From: Rhytidiadelphus loreus
Lineage: Eukaryota > Streptophyta > Bryopsida > Hypnales > Hylocomiaceae
Length of the DNA stretch: 64,000 nt
Direction: 5' to 3'
Assembly: GCA_947034895.1 (NCBI GenBank)
Contig: OX344763.1
Location: 3,164,501 to 3,228,500, forward strand
Of this stretch, positions 44,572-57,210 are shown one piece after another. A program made the translations under genes and the position numbers. The first letter of the stretch is position 1. Each line of letters opens with the position of its first letter. Under the pieces are notes generated by a model. The model did not search any database and was not told the DNA's origin. It saw nothing but the letters and a program-made list of their open reading frames with translations.

Positions 44572-46224
44572 TTACAGAAAAAATATGAAATTTGGGTGAT
44601 TTTTCCATCGAAGTGATAATGTGCTGGTAATTTAAAGGTGTCTATTTGTTTTTGGCAAATTAAGTCTTGTCTTGTATATTAGGAGTCTTTCATGTTAATA
44701 TTTATTTTATTGTGATTATCCTACATCTTTTGTAAATTTCACCTAAACCTTTGCATTCATTTTTGAAACAATAAATAGGTCTGACGTGTAGACTTTGATA
44801 TAGTAATCCATATTTCTGTTTGCTTGGATTTGTAGGATTTGAATTTGGAAGAGATGGCCGACATGCCTTCATGCAATTTGTCAGAAACAGTTCATAACAA
44901 GTGGCTTCAAATGTCCGGAAACCGAGGCAATAATTTGTTTGATGCCACTTGCGACGACAGTATTCGAGCGTGGATGCAAATGACAAACTACCGTGCATAT
45001 TTGAGAGGGCATACATGCGGATCTGGTCCATCAAAGGGGGAATTGAGGTTGAGAGCTGCAAGACGAAGTGGAGATCCAAAGAAAATAGCGGAAGCATTGA
45101 ATACACTACCTAGAGCAAAGGATATTGGAACTCGAGTACCACATTTGGAAGGAGAGGAAGTTTTTGGGAGCACGAAGAGGAAGTTGGATATATCCATTGG
45201 TGATGCAAGAGATTCACATCGACCAGACAAAGTTAATTTCTCTCAACCGCGTGTTCGAACAAGGTCAAATGTGGCTTCAATGGAGTCGTCGGAAGGGAAA
45301 AGTAAAGAAGCCATGACAAACACTTTTCAGCATGTTACAATTGCATTTGAAAGTGACTGTGACACATCAAAGTGGCATATTGCAAGAATCAACCACAAGT
45401 CTGGTGCAAAATGTCAAGCTCAACAGAAGGGATCAAACATCAAGTGCATGGCGAAAATAGCAAAGGAACGTCTAGGAACCCCAGCTCCCACCTACCGCGG
45501 TAGAAAGGAAAATTACGGGAGTAAGCGAGAGGTGGTGGCAGACTTTTGGTTTTGTTGGGATGACATCGAGCGATGTGTTAAAGGCTCAAAGCGCAAATGG
45601 GTCATTGATTGGCCAGAGGTACCAGAGGTTTGGCCTGTGTTGATTGGAACTAATTTGAGTAGGGACGAGACTTTGTTACTACAGCATGTAGGCTTCCCCC
45701 TCCAAGAACGACCTGCATTATCACCACGTCGACTTTTCAATATATCAAAAGTATTCAAGAGTGTGATATATGATCAACCATCACCATCCAATTCGACTCA
45801 ATATCCAACAGTTCGGAACAACAAAACCATACGCCGAATTGGAAATGCACCTACTACAGAACATTGGAACAAGTGGGAGAGCGCGGGAAATGTAAGAGGG
45901 CAAATCGTGGGAGTGACCTTGCTTCCATTTCCAGGCCTTGGTGCAGTAGTGTCACTTGAGACAGGGGCAGACCCCAACAAAAACGTGTATCGAATTACTA
46001 TGGGTATGTTCCCTACATGCACATGTCCAGACTTTACAAATATGGTTGTTTCTGCAATTGGAGGTCGACAAAAGTACGTGAATTGCAAGCACTTGTACTA
46101 TTTGTTTAGATACTTCTGCAAGATGGACATCAATGACGATGTTTTCATTCATGCACCAAGTTATAGCTTCAATGAGTTGAAGTTACTTCTAGTTCAAGTA
46201 GGAATCATCACAGTTTTAGAATAG

Positions 46225-48930
46225 GCATATCTACATTTTGCTTTTTATTTCAGTCATAATGTTACATTTATTTATTACGATTGAAAGGATTTTGTGGCTA
46301 TAGAAAGGACATTGTTTATGTGTTTACGAAGTTAATTTATATATGTCATGATTCATATGTTTTACAAAAAGAATGTATCAATGGTTGAGAGCTACAAGTG
46401 TACATCCTTACCCTAAACTGCGTACCTTAAATTTTATATCCCAAATCCATTTTGGTCTTTCTCTTGACCATATTATCTTCATTTTCTTTCTTTTCTTTTT
46501 CCTTTCTCCTTTCACATTTTTCTCGTTTTCATTTTTTTTTTCCATGTTCATCCATTTTTTTGGAATTACTTTATTCATTTATATTCTTTTTTAAATTTCT
46601 CCTCTTCAATTTTTTTTCATTTTTTTTCATTTTTTTTTCATTTTTTGAAAGTAGGTTTCTTGTATTTTATACAAGCGTGACATTCCAAGAGTGGTCACTC
46701 CATTAGGTCATATGGAGTAGAATAGTGGTGGCTGAAAGAAATTCCACATTAATTGAACCTTGGCAGACTGTGCACAAAAATCCTTTGAATCCACGGTAAT
46801 AGGGATAGCGGTCATAGGTCCTTAAATTTGCTTGAAATATAACCTAAATCCATACAAAAAATAAAAATAAAAAAATAGGTGTTTTCGGTATAAAAGTCTA
46901 AAAAACATAACTCCAACGCTCACAGCTCACAAACTCATTGCTCATAGCTCACAAGCTCACCGCTCCACGCTCACATGCTAGCGTCGTTGCCCAAAAGGTC
47001 CTCTTGCCTCCCTCTTGTGACTTCTTTTCTTTGTTTTGTTTTTTCTTTCTTTGTTTTTTTCTTTCAAAACACATAGTCCAAACTCACTCCGTTGAGGGAG
47101 GAAGGCGGGTTTGAAATATTTTTTGGCTATAAGTCCCAATTTGTTGCATCAAGGAGGGACAGGGGGTTTTCTTTCTCTTATTCTATCTCCCTTTAGTTCC
47201 AAGCTCACTCCGTTGAGGGCGGAAGGATGGTTTTTCAATTTTTTATCTGTAGGTCCAAATCAATTCCATTTGAGGAGGATGGAAAAAAAAAAAAATTCTA
47301 TAAAATATAAAAACTATAATACATAAAATGAACAAAAATATCATTCCCCCCTGTACAATGGTGTCAAGACTTGTCTTGTTCACTGTCTACTTCTTTCGTC
47401 TTGGGTTTTGAGGACTTAGTCCTCACAAATAGTCATTACCCTCGCATACGGACGGTTTAGAACCAGAGTGGCCCTCATGATGGCGCTCAACTAACTAAGG
47501 CTCTCTATAATTTCCTGATGATAGTCAATCCACATGATGGTAGGGCTACCCTACCAAACCTGGCACTACCTGCTTAACCCTTAGGTCGCCATTAGAACCT
47601 TTGACCGTGTGCCCAAGGATAGCAAGACATTCTAGGTTCTCATGATTTTTCAAATCATACCTCAGATGGCCGCCATATGTGAGCCCCAAATTCATCACTT
47701 GGGACTCATTGTTTTCTTTTTTTTAGTTTATTACAAATTAAGGCATAAAGTACTACAAAAAGCCCAAAAAAGAGTGTAGAACCAAAATAGGTATGTCACG
47801 TATCAGTATAGCATTTGGTCATAAATAGCCTTTTATCCATAGATTACCCATAAAACCCACTTGTATATAAGTTAGAATCCATAATTAGTGGGAAACAATA
47901 GGGCTACTGGGAACTTACCCAAAATAGCCCAAACCTAGTGCATGTGACCATGATAGGCTAAATTAGTCTTAGGAGAGTTAGGGGGGTCCCCACGTAAATC
48001 TCCAAAGATAGGTTCTAGTTTCCCCATTCCACCGATGAAACATTAGGAATTCAAATTGTTAGCTTGCAGGTGTTACTTGTCCCAGACAAGCCGCATGGAG
48101 GAATCCACAGCCGCCGGATAGTGTTCTCGGATCTGGAACATGTCGGGATGTCCACGGCAAGACCCATTCGCCAAGATTCCCTCACATGTGAAAGATTCCC
48201 TGACTGCCGGTGATTCAACTGAAGTCAGTTTCCACCTCGCCACCAACTGTGTGCCAGAATAGCCCAAGACTTGGCACGTGGCTTGGGGGACTCCATGAGA
48301 GGTTCCCCAAAAAGTCTCGGTTTTTTTTATCTCCAAAGGATCTTTTTCCGAGTAGTCAACCGCCAAAGGCCACGTTGGGAAATTCATGGAAAATACCCAG
48401 GTCGCGGTAAAATCTCACTAAAAATTAGACTAGCATCTTTTATGTTAATAACGCGCCCCAACAAATTTCATAGTGTTCCAATAGCAGGAAGCAGCCGAAA
48501 CTGACAGCATCCCCCCAATTAATAATTACGGCAAGATCTTTGCAGGGTTGACCGGCGTCCCGGGAGCGTACGAAGTCGGAACGAAGACATCAAGGAGCCT
48601 TTTCTTACTCCCTAGAGCCTCCCCAACAACCCTAGCTAGTTACCCAAGCCAAAAGAGGTAAACCCCAAAAGTTAGGTTTTTACCCTTTTAATTGGCTCCA
48701 GTTGGCACTAGTTTCCGATGGGGTTTTGTGATAGAAATAGGGGGTAGGAGGTCGTTTAGGCTAAAAATGGCATTCTGAAGCCATTGGCGCAATCCATTTG
48801 CAATTCCGAGCTAAGCTCCAAAAGTTAGAGGTTAGGACCAGCGTAAAACCCAAAATTAGGTGAAAATCTCAAATTTGGATGAAAATCCGGATGGATGAGG
48901 TTACTCGTCGAGGGGGGGAGTGGGCCCTTG
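46225..48930. other. no gene seen
   Basis: T-rich tract at 46470-46650. A GTGAGC/GCTCAC-rich repeat at 46917-46985 is inverted relative to the one at 29563-29602. A direct repeat CCAAACTCACTCCGTTGAGGG (about 47079 and 47200) is present. Remaining sequence has no frame with protein-like composition. Confidence 0.45.
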
Positions 48931-48937
48931 GAAACCT

Positions 48938-48945
48938 ATAAAAGG
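48938..48945 (+). promoter_or_regulatory. TATA-box-like TATAAAAG
   Basis: TATAAAAG with a C/T-rich stretch 15-20 bp later (CCCTTCTCTCTCCC) looks like a plant core promoter, possibly of a long terminal repeat. No gene or primer-binding site follows convincingly. Confidence 0.3.
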
Positions 48946-49359
48946 GGGCCCTTCTCTCTCCCAAAACACACCCAATACTTGTTTTGGGTCCGTGGGTCCA
49001 AGTGATCTTGGAATTTTTGGCGTTTCAAGCCAAAAAACCTCTACAGTGTTTTCGGAGCACTTTTGGCTCCCCTTGTTGTTCTATTTCGAGCTCTTTGAAG
49101 GTCCTTTGAGGTCTTTCCATCTTACCTTGTACTTGTTGCGAGTCAAGCGGGTTTCATTTGCTATTGTGTGTCCTTTGGTACCTTGTACTAATCCTGAAGC
49201 CACCCCCCACCGTACCTTGGCGATGCCGCTTTGGGGGCCTTTAGCTCGTGAGTGTGCTCGTGGTTATTCTTACCTTGTGTGTATGATTGCCTCGTATGTG
49301 AGCCCTAACCATAGTCACCTCTTTTCGTGTTGTTTGTAAGTGGGCCCCACCGCCCTTGA

Positions 49360-49680
49360 GGCGGCGAAGCTTTGAATCTGTAACTTATCCTAGTCTTAGA
49401 GTGTGTGTCAAAAGTAGGCCTTAGACGGCGGAGCTTTGGACTCGAGGGCATCACAAGTCTTAGAGTTGGTGTCAAAACCAATTCGACAGCGAAGCTTTGA
49501 ACCCCCTACATTTTTGGTTCCAAAGTTTAGTTCCCAAGACCTTCTTGGGAAAAGCCAAAGTTTAGCCCCCAAGAGTGTCGTAGGGTGTAGAGAAGTGAGG
49601 AAACAAGCCCCCGTCACAAGCTAGTTTTTTTTGGTGTAATTAAAAAGTTTAGCCTACCCCCGCAACGGCGAAGCTTTGAC
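49360..49680. repeat. degenerate repeat with GGCGAAGCTTTGA motif
   Basis: GGCGAAGCTTTGA or a close variant occurs near 49364, 49428, 49488 and 49667. The first three are spaced about 60-65 bp and share AGTCTTAGAGTNGGTGTCAAAA. An 8-bp inverted repeat GGGTTCCC-ATAC-GGGAACCC lies near 49711. Confidence 0.55.
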
Positions 49681-49804
49681 CGTGGAACGTCCGATTTAAG
49701 TTTGTGTGAGTGGGTTCCCATACGGGAACCCGAAAAGAAGGATTGTAGTAGAAAAAAAGCCCATAGGTCCAGCCCAAGGCTAGCCGTGAGGGTCTGAGCC
49801 CGCT

Positions 49805-50190
49805 AGGGGGTCTGCTGCCGGGGTCGGGTCGCTATCAGGATAGGTCTGCTGCTGGGGTTTGGATCGCTGCCGGGTGGGTCTGCTGCCGGGGTTTGGGTCG
49901 CTGCCGGGTGGGTCTGCTGCCAGGGTTGGGTCTGCTGCCGGGGCTTGGGTCTGTTGCCGGGGTTTGGGTCGCTGCCGGGTGGGTCTGCTTCCGGGGTTGG
50001 GTCTACTTCCGGGGTTGGGTCTGCTGCCGGGGTTTGGGTCGCTGTCAAGGTGGGTCGCTCTGGGGGTTGGGGTCGCTACCAGGGTTGGGTCGCTCAGGGG
50101 GGTCTACTGCCGGGGTTGGGTCGCTGCCGGGGTTTGGGTCGCTCCGGGGTTGGGTCGCTCCAGGGGTTGGGTCGCTCCAAGGGTTGCGGG
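49805..50190. repeat. G-rich minisatellite (GGGTCGCTGCCGGGGTT type)
   Basis: Interspersed units GGGTCTGCTGCCGGGGTT and GGGTCGCTGCCGGGT, about 17-18 bp each, some 20 copies. All G-rich on the plus strand, with many GGG/GGGG runs that could form quadruplexes. The long open frames here arise from the repeat. Confidence 0.85.
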
Positions 50191-51029
50191 AAACAAAATT
50201 TGGGAAAAAAGAAGTTGGGGTTAGAGGAGGGAGGGGGAAGTTAAGGGCCCTTGGCCGGGAGGAACACAAGAAAAGGGGAGATAAGAAGAGGGAGATTCCG
50301 CTCCAAGAACTCCAAACCTGCACGCACATCCTCACCACAACATCACTCCAACATCTAATGGGAGAAGGTTAGGGGAGGCAAGAGGCTAAATAGGAAGACA
50401 AGGGAGAAGATGATCAATAGTAGCCTTGATTAGAGCGTACGGAAATCCCCTAAAGCTTCCCATGGCCATTAGAAGGAGGATTAGAATGACGCAAAGATAA
50501 CAACGTAAGAGGGGAGTTGAGTTTGCAAGGAGTTAGCGTCATAGCGTAAGACCCCCATTAAGAGGTTGGTGGGAATAGTACCAAGGCAAAAGAAAAGGGG
50601 AGATAAGGAGAGAAGAGGATGCCGTAGGGTACTAGAATGTAATATTTTCCACAACTAAGCCGTAGGCATTTGACCACTTCAAAATACGTGTCCATTATGG
50701 AATACGAGCACGTGGCTGGAGGTATGGAGGAAAATGCCGCGCATGCCAACAACGATCAGGTGAGTCAGTAAACTAATCTCCGGTGCTTTTCTTTTAATTT
50801 ACGCTAAATTCTGTTAGGTAGTGATTAATTTCAATTAGCAAAGAGGAATTAGGGGGGGCCTTAAGTTTAGACATAGAAGTTTATCAATAGGACTAGGAAT
50901 TAGTAACCGTTAAGGTCAGAACTCAACCAAGAAGTAAACACTAGATTAGGACAAAATAATCCAATTAGGAGTTAGGGTTAAATTAGCAAATCAAAAATTG
51001 CCTTAAGTAATAAAGACTTAGGGTAGGAA
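50191..51029. other. no gene seen
   Basis: Purine-rich sequence between the G-rich and AT-rich arrays, with no supported feature. Confidence 0.4.
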
Positions 51030-52080
51030 GTAAAAGATAAATTAGATTAGGAGATAAATTAGAGAAAAAATAAATTAAATTAGGAGATAAATTAGAGAAA
51101 AGATAAATTAAATTAGAATATAAATTAGGAAAAAAGATCAATTAAATTAGGAGATAAATTAGAGAAAAGATAAATTAAATTAGAATATAAATTAAATTAG
51201 AATATAAATTAAATTAGAAGATAAATTAAATTAGAAGATAAATTAAATTAGAAGATAAATTAAATTAGAAGATAAATTAAATTAGAAGATAAATTAAATT
51301 AGAAGATAAATTAAATTAGAAGATAAATTAAATTAGAAGATAAATTAAACTAGAAGATAAATTAAACTAGAAGATAAATTAAATTAGAAGATAAATTAAA
51401 TTAGAAGATAAATTAAATTAGAAGATAAATTAAATTAGAAGATAAATTAAATTAGAAGATAAATTAAATTAGAAGATAAATTAAATTAGAAGATAAATTA
51501 AATTAGAAGATAAATTAAATTAGAAGATAAATTAAATTAGAAGATAAATTAAATTAGAAGATAAATTAAATTAGAAGATAAATTAAATTAGAAGATAAAT
51601 TAAATTAGAAGATAAATTAAATTAGAAGATAAATTAAATTAGAAGATAAATTAAATTAGAAGATAAATTAAATTAGAAGATAAATTAAATTAGAAGATAA
51701 ATTAAATTAGAAGATAAATTAAATTAGAAGATAAATTAAATTAGAAGATAAATTAAATTAGAAGATAAATTAAATTAGAAGATAAATTAAATTAGAAGAT
51801 AAATTAAATTAGAAGATAAATTAAATTAGAAGATAAATTAAATTAGAAGATAAATTAAATTAGAAGATAAATTAAATTAGAAGATAAATTAAATTAGAAG
51901 ATAAATTAAATTAGAAGATAAATTAAATTAGAAGATAAATTAAATTAGATAAATTAAATTAGGAACAAAGATAAATTAAATTAGGAAAAAACGATAAATT
52001 AGATTAGAAGATAAATTAGAGAAAAGATAACTTAAATTAGGAGCTAAATCAGCGAAACTATAAATTAAATTAGAAGGAAG
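51030..52080. repeat. AT-rich 17-bp satellite array
   Basis: Unit ATAAATTAAATTAGAAG, about 43 almost identical consecutive copies from about 51218 to 51948. Two neighbouring copies share one T-to-C change near 51350-51370. Degenerate flanks (ATTAGAGAAAAGATAA, TTAGAATATAAATTAAA) extend the block on both sides. The homogeneity suggests recent expansion. Confidence 0.95.
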
Positions 52081-52403
52081 ATAATTTAGATTAGGAAAAA
52101 ACCCAATCGACTTAGGAAACCATGGAGGGGACTTAGGTAATCCTTCCTCAGTCTTAGGAAAGGTCATTTAGCCTCAAATTCCCATAGATTAGGGTAGATT
52201 CGGTGGTAGTTTGCATAGGTTGCCGTTAGGGGACGGTTAGCCCGAACTAATCCCTCACCAATTGGGGCAACTCCGTTGTCACCTGCGGAAACTAGGAACT
52301 TAGTAAAGAAGATCCATTGCTTGGAAGGCACAATGGACCTACGCTTAGTCACCCCTTAGGTTAGAATTTAGTTAACCCCTAGAACCTGGTTGTGTCCGAT
52401 TAA

Positions 52404-55218
52404 TTACCAAGGGTGGGTAATTAAGCGCCCACAATGCCCAGACACAAAATAATTCCATAGCATTTGGCATCCCTCAGGCAGTACCCCGTCCGTCACCGTT
52501 AAACTAGGATACCTGCTAATGAAATACCAGGCCGAAGCTGATTTGAATTGCCCGCTGCAGCCATCAGACCAAACGATATGATTTTTGGGAACAAACCCAT
52601 GTGCCTTCATAAAATCCCAATGCATCATAAAGCAATGTTGAACATATAGAGAATCATGGACTTTATCATCAGAGACGTAATAATGAACTTCTTTCAGCAG
52701 AAGAGGCTCATCCCTTCCCACAGACCAATTGGGATTTAATCTATAACTTATATGTACCAGAATCGACACTTGTACACTCTGCCAGTGCATGCTCTGTGTT
52801 TCGTTTTGTATCTTCATAGAATAATTCTCTGAAAAATCAATGCAAGATATCACTGTATCCCCCGAAATTGAATTTATTTAAACAACTCTTTGAATTGATA
52901 ATCTTGCCATGTTGCAATATAATTGTGCACTACAAAAGCTTTTAGACGGGGTTTTAGGTATTCAAACAATTCAGTTGGATTAGTCTCTCGGTACTGGACA
53001 GATGGTGCCTTTTTAGGCAAGCCATCTTTAGTGTACCCCACAACCTCCGATCCAATGGATTTCCATTTGACTAGCTTATCAGACTGCTGCTCATGAGGAC
53101 AGGTTTTCAAAAGTTGTAAACCGCAAGACTGACATTCCCCAAGCAAACACTCTGGTCTATGCCACATCTGGTAATCCTCCTTTGCACACAAGATTGACTC
53201 CCACAAGCTAGTTAAAGTATCGTAGGCAACATTCTTCCCTAAGCATTCCCCTACTATTCCCACACTAGCATTGCAAACCATGTGACACGAGCAAACACAG
53301 TTTAGATGCACACCCTGACAATCGGCTCGGAGATCGTTGATTCCATGTTTGAGGTCGCTCTACTCCTGGTGGTGCTTGCAGCAACACGTATTCCACTTCC
53401 GCAAACGCCTCACCCACCATGGCTTCAGTTTGTTGAAAGATGTGAGACTGCACTTCACACTTGGATGCTTGGCCTTCAAAGCCGTATAAAATTCAAGCTG
53501 TGCAAAGGGCAACAATCCAGTGTTGGGTCAATAAGCACTACAATTAAGCACAAAGGAGTGATAAGCACTTCTACATAAACGAATGGTCACCACAAAGGAA
53601 CCAAGTCACTAAGGACAACAATGAAGCACAATGGACTGATAAGCCCTTTTCAAAAAGGAATGGTTACCACAAAGGAACCCCAAAGCAATAAGGGCAACAA
53701 TTAAGCACAAAGGATTGATAAGCCCTTTTCAAAAAGGAATGATCACCACAAAGGAACCGGATCAATAAGGGCAACAACAAAGCACAAAGGACTAATAAGC
53801 AATTTTCAAAAAAGGAATGACCACCACAAAGGAACCTTGCATGTCTAAGCACAAACGAGTCATGTACTAAGGACTCGACCCTAAACTTACAAAGGAATAA
53901 CCAACACTTAGCATTGTCCCTTACAGGTAGAACTGAACCATCAACACTAAGCAATATTCCAGTAGTCCCAATAGAGTCATAAGCACTAAGTGGTGAATAT
54001 AAGTCTCCACCTGCAATCATGAGTACACTAAGGAGTCCTTCAAAAACTAACAAGGAGTCATGAACACTAAGAAATTCACAAGGAGTCTTTAAAGGAATCC
54101 TAAACACTAAGTAGTCTTTGCAATGTAAGAAGAAGTGGTCAGTAATAAGGAATGCAGGAAGAGCCTACAAAAGACCCATCAGTGCTCGCTAACCACGAGG
54201 ATTCTTTCCACCATGAGCACTAAGCAGAAGGACATTATAAAGGAGTCACCAACAGAAAAGTGATTGGTTCTAAGCAGACAGACAATTCTTCACTTCGCAA
54301 TACCCTCAGAGGATGTAAGTGCCTTTGGCTGAAGAGCCTAAGGATTAAAAAATGCAATTTCGTTTTTAACCCAAAACCAAAGTATCGACCAAAGAGACCC
54401 TAATCACAAAGCACAAACATCATCACTGTCAAATAAAATTGTCTCAATGACTAACAGAAGAGAAGCAAGTACAAGAAAACTGACCTCCGATACTTGAAGG
54501 TAGTGCGCTAGGTGTTCATCATATTCATTCACTCCAATTCGGTGTCTAACAATGTCTTTGCGAATTGGGGAAATAGTGGTTTCTGAAGTCCAGAAGTCGA
54601 TGATCACCTTTTTCACCTCATCAGGCAATGAATCCGCCCAACGTGTAGACCGATAACTCAGCCAAAAGGCATTCTGTTGAGTATCCAGTGACAACCTTCT
54701 TTCCATGCCTCTCCTAAGATTTCGCCTATCAACCCCTATCAAGTCAGCAACCCTCCTACTACTAGTCTACTTCTCGTATTTGAAGACGATGCAAGTGTGC
54801 AAACTATATCTTTGGCCATAACAATCTTAGATTGTCTCACTCCAAGAAGGTGATCCATCATGCCCCCTTTTAAATTACTTACAATTGAATGCCTAAGTTT
54901 CACTTTGCTAGGGTCGACTAGAAAATCAGGAACCATTCTGACGAGGAATTCGTGCCCCAGAAGCTTCTCAATTGTCAATTGTTGAACAATTAGATCATAG
55001 CTTCTTAGTCGAGGGCCGACTACCATGGCAAACTCTCTCGCCAAATTAGCGCTGACTCGATGTGCTATTCGATCAGCTGCATCCCTAGACGTTGAACTTT
55101 GAGTACCTATGGCTGCAGCGATACGAGAATCCTCAGATTCCCGTTGAGCCGTCTTCTTGGCTCGACATCGACGCACCCTCTCTCTATTATCAGCTTTTCT
55201 CTTCTTCGCGTAATCCAA
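52404..55218 (-). pseudogene. truncated transposase-like gene (DDE-like core, 3' end lost)
   Basis: ATG at 55216-55218 starts a basic N-terminus (KKRKADNRERVRRCRAKKTA) and a helical region. A frameshift near 54.76 kb leads to IGVDRRNLRRGMERRLSLD ... WTSETTISPIRKDIVRHRIG, ending at donor GTCAGT near 54484. The next exon (about 53359-52874) has HLNCVCSCHMV and CSCGLQLL-type Cys clusters (ECQSCGLQLLKTCPHEQ). The last part (52853-52404) has CIDFSENYSMKIQNETQSMH and IVWSDGCSGQFKSA, two candidate catalytic Asp blocks. It then ends at FVSGHCGR, where relatives have a GHGKG-x-x-D block carrying the third acidic residue. I recognise this as a repeat-borne family of plants and invertebrates with an RNase-H-like core, but the assignment is by memory of motifs only. 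Confidence 0.6.
53505..53840. repeat. 78-bp tandem repeat inside an intron, about 4 copies
   Basis: GGAATGGTCACCACAAAGGA and variants recur at 53583, 53660, 53739 and 53817 with periods of 77-79 bp. Each unit also contains AAGCACAAAGGA-TGATAAGC. It lies in the intron of the truncated transposase-like gene. Confidence 0.85.
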
Positions 55219-57210
55219 ACTACACCGCTAGGGGTATTCTACAATACCTCCCTCAGTTGGATCCATACTGTAATTCTGTAAACCCGACGGACCCTTCTTG
55301 TGGTGTGCAAAAGACCCTAACAATGCCACACAGACCCTAAACCCTGAAGCTCTCCCAATCAGCAACCCTAACCCCTCGATGCACCAGGACATTCAAAGAA
55401 TGTTACCTTCAACACAATTTTGCAAAACAGAAATGTACCTCGTGTATTTTTGCAGTTTGGAGCTGTAGTCAATCCTAAACCGGGAAAGTAGTAAGTTGAA
55501 AGACGCCTCAACACTGCGCGGCAATGGTGGTCAATTCTCTTTCCTTAAACCCTAAGCCCTAAACCACAACCACACATCCCAAACAGTTTAAAGCCTTCTC
55601 ACATATTGGATATTTAGCTACATGAGCTGAACCGTGAAACCACCTCTGTCGTAGTAATGTAGAAGAACAAAGTATACAATAAACACAACCTAAATCCTTG
55701 AATTATGAATCCCTTAATAAAAAATTCCATGTATTGTTTACTTCTGGGCAGTTGTCTCCCGTTTGCAGATGTTATCCAAACCTTGAAGCAATAAAATCAC
55801 CGTGCCTCTAAACCTATTGCGTTGTATTCTCAAATCCCCTCCAAAAATTGAAGTGTGTTAATACTGACTATGCTATCAAAAAGAGACGAGACATGATGCG
55901 AACCTGAACACTAATAATGCCGCCATACAAGAATCGCATTCGCAGCTACTTCAGAAATATAATTCAAAATTTGTTATCTTGATCACTCTAAACCCGATTC
56001 GAGGTTACGCGCATCTGCAACTTTCAAGAGAACGCCTCTCCAATATCCACGCTTGAGCACTTGCATCACACACTTGCAGAATCAAAACCCAACTGTAGTT
56101 TTCAAAAAATCTCAATAACCAGAAAACAGTATTGGTAGCTCCCCGATACAGAAATGCGGTGGACCTGGAAACGGAAGGAGGTTTGCGCCCCTAAACCCTA
56201 ACCGAACATGAATGGTCCAGATGATCCGATAAGCACAACACAACCACGTCCGTTGATCAATATCCTACACGGAGGACTAATATCATTGTTCAGCCATTAA
56301 GGCCTCTGTACATTCATCCACAACTTGACGGGCAGAGTTCATTCTCCATTGAACTAATGTAGAACATTTGGCTATTCTACATCCAAAGTGGCACCACTTT
56401 CATCCCTTTTATAGTCCAATAAGCACATTAAGCACTGGTTACATGAGGTTTTTTGTCCTTAACTACAATGAAATTATGTCTTCATAGAATACATACTATT
56501 ATAATATGACACTATGACATTCATGGAACATAAACCATGTTTTTTGAGAGTCTTCTAAAAAATCTTGAGCCACACAATCAATAATGGTCCCCCAAAAGCA
56601 ATGGTTACATCGAAATTGGCTCCTATTACCTTGTTTGGACCCTTAACTAAAATATCTAAGTTAATAGTTTGACATATGGTGAGGTAGAGAATTTTGAAAT
56701 CATCCATGATAGAATACATTTGTACACCTAGCCTTATCAAAAACTACAATGTCAAAGTAAAGAATTTGACATATGCTTAGATAGAGAAGTTCAAAATTAC
56801 TTTGTATAGAAAACATTAGTACTCCTAATGTTCCAAAACAAATGTCATAAACAATGGAATTACAATGAAGAACTTACAAAATATACAATACAAGAAATAA
56901 AAATAAAAATAAAAATATATTATATTATACAACATCTATAACATCAAATTCTAAAATAATATAAAAAAGATCAAAACAATGAACTACACGAATAAAACAA
57001 CTAAATCTATTTCATCTTCTCTATCTATTTTTTTCTAACAATTTTTTCTTATTTTCTGTTGATACATATCTAAAAAAAACTATCAACTTCTACAACTTTT
57101 TATAAATTTTTTTTTTCCATATTTTTCTTTCATCCTTCCAAAAGTTAAGAAAATAACGTACAAACTCGCAAAACTCCTAATGACTTCTTATACCTACAAA
57201 CTATTCATCT
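55219..57210. other. intergenic with telo-box tracts, no gene seen
   Basis: CCCTAAACCCT, ACCCTAACCCC and CCCTAAGCCCTAAA tracts lie at 55328-55375 and 55550-55565, just upstream of the minus-strand gene, where telo-box promoter elements would lie. The rest is AT-rich and featureless. Confidence 0.45.

Larger units (their letters stand above)
42143..46224 (+). pseudogene. MULE-like transposase with SWIM zinc finger, two in-frame TAGs
   Basis: ATG at 42143 starts one frame running to 44290, broken by TAG at 42854-42856 and at 43853-43855. A 545-bp intron (44291-44835, GTAAGT ... TTTGTAG) leads in phase to the exon 44836-46224. The N-terminal third is Ser/Glu-rich. A Cys/His-rich block (KSYCAGHLACLNVECDYL ... 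CDARIYYCY ... HFGNHTHPV) resembles the GCM/WRKY-like zinc module of Mutator-type transposases. The core has WTTMACHVYDHEYKKVMTIS and FKGFMADSAMANWNAV, plausible DDE Asp blocks. The C-terminus has a SWIM finger, CTCPDF ... NCKHLYYLF (about 46018-46108). After the second TAG relatives continue SEDTE, as here. With two stops it is probably inactive unless they are read through. Confidence 0.7.

Noticed and set aside
48000..49760. A long terminal repeat of a retrotransposon
   Set aside because: A TATA-like box and repeat-like composition are present, but I found no matching second repeat, primer-binding site, polypurine tract or gag-pol sequence.
49859..50372. Long overlapping frames over the G-rich minisatellite, both strands
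   Set aside because: They consist of Gly/Leu/Val/Arg or Pro/Asp/Thr repeats dictated by the 17-18 bp unit and are open in several frames at once.
51030..52080. CRISPR-like array because of regular repeats
   Set aside because: The 17-bp units are contiguous with no unique spacers, and the setting is eukaryotic.
53664..54107. 147-codon minus-strand frame rich in Leu/Cys/Phe
   Set aside because: It is mostly the translation of the 78-bp intronic tandem repeat and its flank.
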